A DNA stretch of 6,310 bases from an uncultured Eubacteriales bacterium (lineage in GTDB: Bacteria; Bacillota; Clostridia; Oscillospirales; CAG-272). Each line of letters starts with the position of its first letter. Position 1 is the stretch's first letter. The stretch covers positions 1 to 6,310 of the forward strand of contig CAKSUH010000097.1 of the NCBI GenBank assembly GCA_934500855.1. Reading direction: 5' to 3'. Below, piece after piece: positions 1 to 5,593 of this stretch. The position numbers and the translations under genes were made by a program. Under the pieces are notes generated by a model. The model did not search any database. It was not told the origin of the DNA and saw only the letters and a program-made list of their open reading frames with translations.

Positions 1-1561
1 TTGGATGGTAGTTCAGATTGCGGATCGCCGCGCGCAACGCCGCATCGGTTGCGTAATCGAGCGCCGAGGAACTGTCATCGAGAATCAGAATCGAAGGCTT
101 GCGCACAAGCGCCCGCGCGATCGTCAGCCGTTGCCTCTGACCGCCCGAGAAATTCTTTCCGTTCTGCGCAACGGGCGCGTCCAATCCGCCCTCTTTCTCT
201 TCCACAAAGGACTTCGCCTGCGCCTGCTCCAGAGCCGCCCACAGCTCGTCGTCGGTCGCGCCGTTGCGCCCCCAGAGCAGATTGGAGCGCACGGTTCCGC
301 GGAACAGCACCGCCTTTTGCGGAACGATGCCGATCTCTTCCCGCAACGCCTCGGGGGCACGCGCTTTGACATTCACGCCGTCCACGGAAACCGTTCCCTC
401 CGTTGCGTCATAAAACCGCGCGATCAGGTTGACCACGGAGGTCTTGCCCGAACCCGTGGAGCCGATGATGCCGATGGTTTCCCCCGGGGCGGCGGTAAAG
501 CTGATGTCGGTCAGCGACGGTTCTGCGCCCTCGGAGTAGGTCAGTCCCACGCGGTCGAACGCAACCGCAGTCCCCGCGGCGTTCGCGGGAGCGGGAAGCG
601 AATTGTCCACGGACATTCCTGTCGGCTCTGCGAGCACCGCCTCAATGCGCGCCGCGCCCGCAAAGCCCTTGTTGATCATGATAACGGTGTTTGCCAGCTT
701 GACCAGTTCCACAAGGATCTGCGACATATAGTTGGTCAGCGCGAACACATCGCCCTTTGTCATGATGCCCGCGTCCACCTGAATTGCCCCGGAGTAAAGC
801 AGGGCGATGATGCCGCCGTCGATAATCAGAAGCGTGAGCGGATTCATCAGCGCCGCAATGCGACCGACCGTGTTCTGCATGGCGGTCTGCGCGCGGTTCG
901 CCTTGTCAAAGCGCTCGGTTTCCTCCGCTTCCTTGCGGAAGGCGCGGATGACCCGCACGCCCGTGAGATTTTCGCGCGTGAGAGAGGTCACACGGTCCAG
1001 CCCCTTCTGCACCTTGCGGTAGAGCGGTACGCCGCCGAGCATGATGGACAAGACCACCGCCGCCAGAAGCGGGATGACCACCACAACGCCCGTTGCCCCC
1101 CGCGCGTTGATGGTAAAGGCAAAGATCGCCGAACCGATGACGATAATCGGCGAACGGAGCAACAGGCGCAGCGTGTGGTTGGTGGCGGTTTGCAGTTGGT
1201 TGACATCTGCGGTCATGCGGGTGATGAGCGTTGAGGTTCCCGCGCGGTCGGTCTGACCGTAGGAATACCCGCCGATTTTGCGGAAGAGCGCGCGTCGCAG
1301 ATCGGTACCGAAGCCGACCGCCGCGCGTGCCGCAAAGTACTGCGCGGTAATCGAGCAGAGCAACCCGACCAGAGCAAAGAGAACCAGAACCCCGCAAAGT
1401 TTCCAGATGGCGGCTGTGTCACCTGCGGGAATGGCGTCGTCCATAATCTTTTTGACGACGATCGGAACCAGCAAGTCAAAGCCGGCTTCCAGCAGTTTGA
1501 ACAGCGGCGCGATGATGCTTTCTTTGGTGTAGGGTTTGAGATAGCGAAGCAGTTTTTTCAA
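1..1561 (-). CDS. ABC exporter half-transporter (permease-ATPase fusion), 3' end outside window
   Basis: This encodes a type IV (multidrug/lipid-type) ABC exporter half-subunit in which an N-terminal six-helix membrane domain is fused to an ATPase domain. The first 520 codons are visible, and the family is usually about 575-600 residues. Hydrophobic segments lie around residues 15-37, 54-76, 132-175 (two) and 240-295 (two). In the ATPase domain Walker A is GSTGSGKTS at 367-375, a Q-loop (VPQK) follows, the signature SGGQR is at 472-476, and Walker B ends in LDD with Asp495-Asp496, followed by the D-loop SALD. The H-loop histidine would lie past the window edge. Asp496 stands where the catalytic glutamate normally is. 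By analogy with TM287 of TM287/288 and BmrC of BmrC/BmrD, this suggests the degenerate-site half of a heterodimer, with the partner probably the next gene beyond position 1. The substrate cannot be told. The start is taken as TTG at 1561 because a strong ribosome binding site sits 8 nt before it. Confidence 0.93.
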   Translation of the reverse strand, partial: MKKLLRYLKPYTKESIIAPLFKLLEAGFDLLVPIVVKKIMDDAIPAGDTAAIWKLCGVLVLFALVGLLCSITAQYFAARAAVGFGTDLRRALFRKIGGYSYGQTDRAGTSTLITRMTADVNQLQTATNHTLRLLLRSPIIVIGSAIFAFTINARGATGVVVVIPLLAAVVLSIMLGGVPLYRKVQKGLDRVTSLTRENLTGVRVIRAFRKEAEETERFDKANRAQTAMQNTVGRIAALMNPLTLLIIDGGIIALLYSGAIQVDAGIMTKGDVFALTNYMSQILVELVKLANTVIMINKGFAGAARIEAVLAEPTGMSVDNSLPAPANAAGTAVAFDRVGLTYSEGAEPSLTDISFTAAPGETIGIIGSTGSGKTSVVNLIARFYDATEGTVSVDGVNVKARAPEALREEIGIVPQKAVLFRGTVRSNLLWGRNGATDDELWAALEQAQAKSFVEEKEGGLDAPVAQNGKNFSGGQRQRLTIARALVRKPSILILDDSSSALDYATDAALRAAIRNLNYHP

Positions 1562-1569
1562 AGCCCGGA

Positions 1570-1576
1570 CTCCTTT
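1570..1576 (-). promoter_or_regulatory. Ribosome binding site that fixes the exporter's TTG start
   Basis: Read on the minus strand, AAAGGAG is followed by an 8-nt spacer and then TTG at 1561. Two in-frame ATG codons lie further upstream, at 1579 and 1594. The first overlaps this site and the second falls almost at the predicted transcription start, and neither has a Shine-Dalgarno sequence of its own. TTG is therefore the better start, and the protein begins with the basic residues KKLLRYLKPY that are typical of this family. Confidence 0.75.
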
Positions 1577-1601
1577 CATTCTGTCTGAATCCATTCTATT
1601 T

Positions 1602-1630
1602 ATTATATACCTGTGAACAGATGATTGAAA
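1602..1630 (-). promoter_or_regulatory. Candidate sigma-A-like promoter for the ABC exporter
   Basis: On the minus strand a perfect TATAAT -10 box lies at 1607-1602. Seventeen bases upstream is TTTCAA (1630-1625), which matches only three of six positions of the TTGACA -35 consensus. Transcription would start near 1595, leaving a leader of about 35 nt before the TTG start. The weak -35 box suggests either low basal expression or dependence on an activator. Confidence 0.5.
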
Positions 1631-1667
1631 GGGGCAATCGGAAAAATATTTATGAATCAAGTATGAC

Positions 1668-1692
1668 AAAAAGCAACCTTCGCCCGCTTTTT
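1668..1692. repeat. Short inverted repeat AAAAAGC / GCTTTTT
   Basis: Seven-base perfect arms at 1668-1674 and 1686-1692 are separated by 11 bases in the divergent intergenic region. The arms are mostly A and T, so a hairpin would be weak. It could be a protein binding site, a weak structure in either transcript, or chance in AT-rich DNA. Confidence 0.3.
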
Positions 1693-1700
1693 CTTTATGA

Positions 1701-1725
1701 AATAAGAATGAAAACGGTTCTTATT
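1701..1725. repeat. Inverted repeat AATAAGAA-N9-TTCTTATT, possible operator
   Basis: Perfect 8-bp arms at 1701-1708 and 1718-1725 are separated by 9 bp in the divergent region. The centres of the two arms are 17 bp apart, between one and two helical turns, and the overall form resembles a binding site for a dimeric repressor. It lies about 30 bp upstream of the candidate sigma-G promoter and about 95 bp upstream of the exporter's -10 box, so it could serve either gene. The arms do not match an operator that I recognise. Confidence 0.35.
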
Positions 1726-1754
1726 CAAAATAATAGAAAAGAAGAAGCAAAACC

Positions 1755-1784
1755 GTATCGGACACGCATCTTTCGGGCATGATA
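1755..1784 (+). promoter_or_regulatory. Candidate sigma-G (forespore) promoter of the ger operon
   Basis: GTATC at 1755-1759, an 18-bp gap, and CATGATA at 1778-1784 fit the Bacillus subtilis sigma-G pattern (approximately GHATR, 18 bases, CATNHTA) at all but the last -35 position. GerA-type operons are known to be transcribed by sigma-G in the forespore, so the position directly before gerAA is expected. The start of transcription would fall near 1791, giving a very short leader of about 16 nt that begins just before the ribosome binding site. Confidence 0.45.
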
Positions 1785-1806
1785 AAGCCAAAACGGAGGT
1801 GAGAAG

Positions 1807-3291
1807 ATGCCTGTTTGTGCCGTAGAGGACGGTCGGTCGCTTTCCGGGAATTACGATTCGGATTTTCGGATGCTGCGGGAATTGTTCAGCCGCGACGGGA
1901 CCTTTTGCTTTCGCGAAATCCGCGTGGGGGCGGGTATGCGATGCGTGCTTCTGTATCTGGACGGTATGGTGAACAACGAACTGATCTGCAATGCGATTAT
2001 CCGCCCGTTGCTTCTTTCCAAACCCGTGCAGGGAGACCCCGCGCAGTGGTTTTGCGAGACAGTGCTCTATGCGGGGGATGTCAAAAGATGCACTCGGGTG
2101 CGGGAACTGCTTCGCGCTCTGCTTTACGGAGACAGCGTGCTTCTGGCAGAGAGCGCGTCGGCAGCACTTGTCATCAATACCAAGGGCTTTCGGACACGCG
2201 GCATCAGCGAACCCGAAAACGAAGCCGTACAGAAGGGACCGAGGGAAGGCTTTGACGAGGTTGCCATGCTGAATCTGTCCCAGCTCCGCCGTCGGCTCCA
2301 AACGCCCGACCTTGCGGTGGAAGTCCTGCGCGTGGGGCGTCGGACCGATACGGCGGTGTTCGTCTGCTACCTTGCCTCGCTTGCCCGTCCGCGTCTGGTG
2401 CGCGAAGTCAGACGGCGGTTGGAGAAAATTTCGATTGACGGCATTCTGGACGCGAACTACATTGCGGAACTGACGCGCGACCACCCCTTTTCGCTGTTCG
2501 AGACAACGGGAAGCAGCGAGCGCCCCGATGTGATCGCCGCCAAGCTGTTGGAGGGGCGGGTGGCGCTGATTGTGGACGGGACTCCCGTGGTGCTGACGGT
2601 TCCGTATCTGTTCTGCGAAAATTTTCAGTCGGACGAGGACTATTACCAGAGTTTCTGGGTGTCGTCGGTCGGTCGTTTGATGCGATATGTCAGCTTTTTT
2701 CTCACGGTTTCGGTTCCCGCCCTTTACCTTGCGCTTCTGACCCATCATACCCGCCTGCTTCCGACTTTCCTGCTCCTTTCCGCCGCGCAATCCCGTGCCG
2801 GCGTGCCGTTTTCATCCCTGACCGAATGCTTGATACTGATCGCGGTTCTGGAGCTGCTCGGAGAAACCGGGGCGCGGATGCCGCAACAGCTCGGGCATAC
2901 GCTCGGAATCGTCGGCGGACTTGTAATCGGCGAGGCAGCGGTGGAGGCGCGGCTTGTCAGCGCACCGATGCTGATTGCGGTGGCGCTTTCGGGCATAGCG
3001 GGGCTGATGGTTCCGCGTCTGCGCGGAGCGGTGCTTTATGCACGGGTCGGAATGGTCCTGCTCGCGGCGTTGTCGGGACTTCCCGGGTGCTTCCTCGGGC
3101 TGACGGTCATTGCGGTTCGGCTGACGGGACTGACCTCCTACGGATTTCCGTACCTTTCCCCCTTGGAGCGTCCCGATCTGCAGGGACTGAAGGACACCGC
3201 GTGGCGGCTTCCGTGGCGTTTTATGCGCACACGCCCTGCGTTTTCGCGCAATCGTGTGCGGCAGAGAGGAGGCAAACGGCGTGAAGGGTAA
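1807..3291 (+). CDS. gerAA: Spore germination receptor subunit A (GerA/GerAA family)
   Basis: This is the A subunit of a Ger-type nutrient receptor in the inner membrane of the spore, where GerA receptors sense germinants and trigger ion and dipicolinate release. The 494-residue length is normal for the family. Residues 1 to about 290 are the soluble N-terminal domain, including the family-type stretch LLYLDGMVNNELICNAIIRP (about 49-68). Membrane segments follow near 292-312, 337-354, 366-402 and 407-437. The conserved core is clear: RAGVPFSSLTE (about 329-339), then GETGARMPQQLG and VGGLVIGEAAVEARLVS, close to the family pattern of REAG-R-P and LVIG-AAV-A--VS. The ATG at 1807 follows an excellent site, GGAGGTGA (1795-1802). 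The stop overlaps the next gene by 11 nt, so the subunits are translationally coupled. The basic tail (RNRVRQRGGKRREG) is probably cytoplasmic. Confidence 0.95.
   Translation: MPVCAVEDGRSLSGNYDSDFRMLRELFSRDGTFCFREIRVGAGMRCVLLYLDGMVNNELICNAIIRPLLLSKPVQGDPAQWFCETVLYAGDVKRCTRVRELLRALLYGDSVLLAESASAALVINTKGFRTRGISEPENEAVQKGPREGFDEVAMLNLSQLRRRLQTPDLAVEVLRVGRRTDTAVFVCYLASLARPRLVREVRRRLEKISIDGILDANYIAELTRDHPFSLFETTGSSERPDVIAAKLLEGRVALIVDGTPVVLTVPYLFCENFQSDEDYYQSFWVSSVGRLMRYVSFFLTVSVPALYLALLTHHTRLLPTFLLLSAAQSRAGVPFSSLTECLILIAVLELLGETGARMPQQLGHTLGIVGGLVIGEAAVEARLVSAPMLIAVALSGIAGLMVPRLRGAVLYARVGMVLLAALSGLPGCFLGLTVIAVRLTGLTSYGFPYLSPLERPDLQGLKDTAWRLPWRFMRTRPAFSRNRVRQRGGKRREG
3264..3272 (+). promoter_or_regulatory. 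Ribosome binding site that fixes the gerAC GTG start
   Basis: GAGAGGAGG lies inside the end of gerAA and is followed by an 8-nt spacer and GTG at 3281. An in-frame GTG at 3254 is upstream of this site and has no such sequence, so it is not the start. Starting at 3281 also gives a normal lipoprotein signal peptide with an N-terminus of MKGNGLRHL. Confidence 0.8.
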
Positions 3292-3913
3292 CGGATTGCG
3301 GCACCTTGCTGGCACCCTTTGCGCCTGCCTTGCGGCGTTTTCCCTGTTATCCTGTCGGGGACTGCGCAGGCAGGAACCGGAGCAGGGCGCATTGGTGGCG
3401 GCAATCGGCGCGGATGCGGACGGAGAGGGGATCCGCATCTCTCTTGAAGTCCTGATTCCGCGAGAAGGGAACGATGCGGAGCGGCGGGTCCTCGGCGCTT
3501 CGGGAGCGACAGCCGCAGAGGCATACGGTGCGGCGCTTTCGGGCTTTCCGCGCGCACCGCTGTTCGGTCACTGCGCGGTGATGGTGTTCGGGGACGGCGT
3601 GTCGGACGCGGAGTTTGACGCACTCCTGTCGGAGCATTCCCTGCCGCCCGAAACGCAGGTCGTGACTGCTCCGGATGCCGCCGCGCTTCTGGCGCTCGGC
3701 GGGGTATCCACTCCCGCCATGGGGTATGACCTTCAGGCTATGCTTGCGGAGAACAGGGAGATACGCTGTCGCGTTTATGAGCTTGCGGAACAGGCGGACC
3801 GGACCTCTCTGCCGCGCTTTATCCCGGCGCCGGAGGGAAGCGGGAAAACGGTGCTGTCCGAATTTCCGCAGGTCGGCGAAAAGCGGACCGAAAAAGCGGA
3901 GGGACATCCATGA
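3281..3913 (+). CDS. gerAC: Short Ger(x)C-family spore germination lipoprotein
   Basis: This is the lipoprotein C subunit of the germination receptor, expected on the outer face of the spore inner membrane. The 210-residue precursor has a basic start, a hydrophobic stretch (about 9-23) and a lipobox LLSC with Cys25 as the likely lipidated residue. The usual CWD after cleavage is CRG here. Family-type sequence follows: VAAIGADADGEGIRISLEVLIP (about 39-60), then ATAAEAYGAALSGFPRAPLFGHCAVMVFGDGV (about 79-110), matching the GerAC N-terminal domain segment that ends in a GH--V-V-G motif. Known GerC proteins are about 370-400 residues. This one stops about where the C-terminal Spore_GerAC domain should begin, at a clean TGA that overlaps the gerAB ATG. 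The overlap indicates a natural end, because the next gene has its own ribosome binding site and start exactly there. Loss of the C-terminal domain by an old deletion is the likely explanation. Confidence 0.88.
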   Translation: MKGNGLRHLAGTLCACLAAFSLLSCRGLRRQEPEQGALVAAIGADADGEGIRISLEVLIPREGNDAERRVLGASGATAAEAYGAALSGFPRAPLFGHCAVMVFGDGVSDAEFDALLSEHSLPPETQVVTAPDAAALLALGGVSTPAMGYDLQAMLAENREIRCRVYELAEQADRTSLPRFIPAPEGSGKTVLSEFPQVGEKRTEKAEGHP

Positions 3914-4860
3914 CAGAGACAAAAAAGAAGCCCTTTGGGCTTCATAAAATCGCGCTGGCGGCGCTGTTTACGGTCGGGAATACGCTGATTCGATTTCCGT
4001 GGCGCGGCGGCGGAAGCGGGACGCTGCTTCTGTTCCTTCTGTCGGTGCTCGGCGCGCTGATTCCCGCAACGGTCTGCTATCCGCTTCTGCGCCGCCTGTT
4101 CCGAACGCCGCTTGCGGGCAGGACGGCAAAACGGTTGCGTTCGGCCGCCGTTGAGCTTTTACTCGGAATCTATTCGCTGTTTTCCGCTTTTGACTGTATA
4201 TGGGATTATCTGTCTTTTTCGTTTGAGACAATCCTGCCGAGCGGCGGAAAACCCGTGCTTTCTCTGCTGTTTCTCGGTTGTGCGGTATGGCTCTCTTCCA
4301 TCGGGGATCGGGGAATCGACATCTTTGCACTGCTTGCGTTTGCGGCGGTTGTATTCTGCACGGTCGGGCTGTTCTCGGCGGGCGCGCCCGATTACCGCCC
4401 CGAAAACATTGCGCTGAAACTGCCCGACGGTTGGCGGGCGCTCCTGCACCCGCTGTTGCATCTGTGGCGCGAAACGCTGCTGCCGCTGGTCCTGCTCAGC
4501 GCCTATTTTGCGTTGGTCCTGCCGCGCCGCGGAGAGCAGGCTTTGGTGATCGGAACCGCCGCAGGCTGTGCAATCCTGCTGATCTGCGTGCTTCAGACGC
4601 TTCTGACTTTCGGTCCCGCGCTCGCCGCGCGGTATCCGTATCCGTATGCCTATGCGGTGCGGATTATCTCGGTCGGCCCCTACTTTTTTCGGCTGGAGGG
4701 CTTTTCCTACCTTCCCGATTACCTTGCCTGTCTGATGCGGAGTGCGGTCTGCCTTGCCGTTGTGCGGCGATTGTTCGGGCGCTTTTTCCCCCGACGGGCG
4801 CACCGTGTTCCTGCGGTTCTTTGCGTGACGCTGTTGATCTTTCTGTCTGTCGTGCGATAA
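3910..4860 (+). CDS. gerAB: Spore germination receptor permease-like subunit B (GerAB family)
   Basis: This is an integral membrane subunit related to amino-acid permeases (APC superfamily). In GerA receptors this subunit binds the germinant amino acid or sugar. It has 316 residues, against about 360-370 for typical family members. I count about nine hydrophobic segments, near 12-30, 38-60, 81-103, 114-131, 137-157, 190-206, 213-235, 262-285 and 301-315, where ten are usual. The N-terminal stretch VGNTLIRFPW (about 22-31) and the C-terminal stretch with ISVGPYFFRLEGFSYLPDYL (about 253-272) are the parts most like the family. The ATG overlaps the gerAC stop by four bases (ATGA). GGAGG at 3898-3902 lies 7 nt upstream of the start. 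The order A-C-B differs from the common A-B-C order of Bacillus gerA. The germinant cannot be predicted. Confidence 0.85.
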   Translation: MTETKKKPFGLHKIALAALFTVGNTLIRFPWRGGGSGTLLLFLLSVLGALIPATVCYPLLRRLFRTPLAGRTAKRLRSAAVELLLGIYSLFSAFDCIWDYLSFSFETILPSGGKPVLSLLFLGCAVWLSSIGDRGIDIFALLAFAAVVFCTVGLFSAGAPDYRPENIALKLPDGWRALLHPLLHLWRETLLPLVLLSAYFALVLPRRGEQALVIGTAAGCAILLICVLQTLLTFGPALAARYPYPYAYAVRIISVGPYFFRLEGFSYLPDYLACLMRSAVCLAVVRRLFGRFFPRRAHRVPAVLCVTLLIFLSVVR

Positions 4861-4863
4861 ACG

Positions 4864-4915
4864 AAAAACGCAGAGGGAGAAGGGACCGCCGAAGCGGTGT
4901 TCTTTTCCTTCTGCG
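4864..4915 (-). terminator. Intrinsic terminator for the regulator/kinase operon
   Basis: A long hairpin has arms at 4869-4889 and 4894-4915, about 21 base pairs including four G-U type pairs on one strand, with one bulged base. On the minus strand the loop is TTCG closed by C and G, the very stable C(UUCG)G tetraloop, and the stem is followed at once by TTTTT and then CGTTT. It starts 9 nt after the regulator's stop codon. On the plus strand the stem is followed by GTGTTGCC and not by a T run, so it is a poor terminator for gerAB transcripts. Confidence 0.85.
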
Positions 4916-4923
4916 GTGTTGCC

Positions 4924-5571
4924 TTAATTCCGCACGATGCCTCGGCGGAGGATGTAGCCTTTTCCGTAAATGCTTTCGATCAGCGGCAATCCGCCGATTT
5001 CGCGGGCTTTGTGATTGATGCGGCTGACCTGAACGGTCAGGTTTTCCGCGCGTTGCGAGCCTTCCGGAAAGCAGGCGGACAGCAGTTCGCTCCGCGAGAC
5101 CGGTTCCGGTGCGCGCAGATAAACGATGCGCAGGATCTGATGCTCGCGGGGAGAAAGAGCCATACGGTAGCCGAGCAGGCGGGTGTCGGCAGGCTGTTCG
5201 GATATGAACAGCGTGTAAGTTGACATCTGCGGCCGCCATCCGCAGTCTGCGCAGAGGTCAAGGACCTCCCGTGCAATTTCCTGCAGGGAGAAGGCACGGA
5301 TCACGAGGTCTGCCGCCGTGTCCGAGGTTGCTTTCGGGGGCAGGATCAGCATGATCGGCATATCGCGGTACTCCGCACGCATCCGGTTACAAAGCGCGCG
5401 GGCGGCGGAAATGTTCGGAATGCCGTCAATCAGCAACGCGCCGACCGTGTGTTCGCGGCAGAGATACTCCGCCGTTTCGGGGCGCTCCATCAGAACGGGA
5501 AGCCCCGCGTCGGACAGAATGCGGGTCAGCTCGAGACCGATCAGTTTTCGCTCGGTCAGAAAAATCAGCAT
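4924..5571 (-). CDS. OmpR-type winged-helix regulator with atypical receiver domain
   Basis: This is a 215-residue probable transcription factor. Residues 1 to about 110 have the length and strand/helix pattern of a response-regulator receiver. Residues about 133-210 form an OmpR/PhoB-type winged helix, with LSPREHQILRIVYLRAPEPVSRSELL, then NLTVQVSRINHKA and IESIYGKGYIL. The receiver pocket is degraded. The usual acidic pair is Thr6-Glu7, the switch Thr/Ser position after strand 4 is Pro (ILPP, 76-79), and the usual KP before the fifth helix is RA (Arg92-Ala93). Asp49 in LLIDGI remains at the phospho-acceptor position. It is therefore probably not controlled by standard phosphorylation, and no histidine kinase lies beside it in this window. 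It follows the sugar kinase gene by 22 nt and shares its terminator. The start is taken as ATG at 5571 because it fits the receiver's first strand. No clear Shine-Dalgarno site precedes it, so translation may be coupled to the kinase. Another in-frame ATG at 5634 would overlap the kinase by 41 nt. Confidence 0.82.
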   Translation of the reverse strand: MLIFLTERKLIGLELTRILSDAGLPVLMERPETAEYLCREHTVGALLIDGIPNISAARALCNRMRAEYRDMPIMLILPPKATSDTAADLVIRAFSLQEIAREVLDLCADCGWRPQMSTYTLFISEQPADTRLLGYRMALSPREHQILRIVYLRAPEPVSRSELLSACFPEGSQRAENLTVQVSRINHKAREIGGLPLIESIYGKGYILRRGIVRN

Positions 5572-5593
5572 AAATGGGAGCGGCGCATTGCCG

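Noticed and set aside
5..1234. A 409-codon open frame on the plus strand
   Set aside because: It is the antisense shadow of the ABC exporter, whose Walker A, signature and Walker B motifs are clear on the minus strand. The shadow protein is rich in Arg and His and shows no family motif.
1621..1782. A 53-codon plus-strand open frame starting at ATG 1621 (MIERGNRKNIYESS...)
   Set aside because: It has no ribosome binding site, reads across the divergent promoter region and ends inside the candidate sigma-G -10 element. The composition is what AT-rich DNA gives by chance.
1657..2790. A 377-codon open frame on the minus strand
   Set aside because: It lies opposite gerAA and the intergenic region, has no recognisable domain, and shows the biased composition of an antisense shadow in GC-rich DNA.
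3254..3280. A longer gerAC start at GTG 3254
   Set aside because: The strong ribosome binding site lies downstream of it, and the added residues would put charged residues before the lipoprotein signal peptide without family support.
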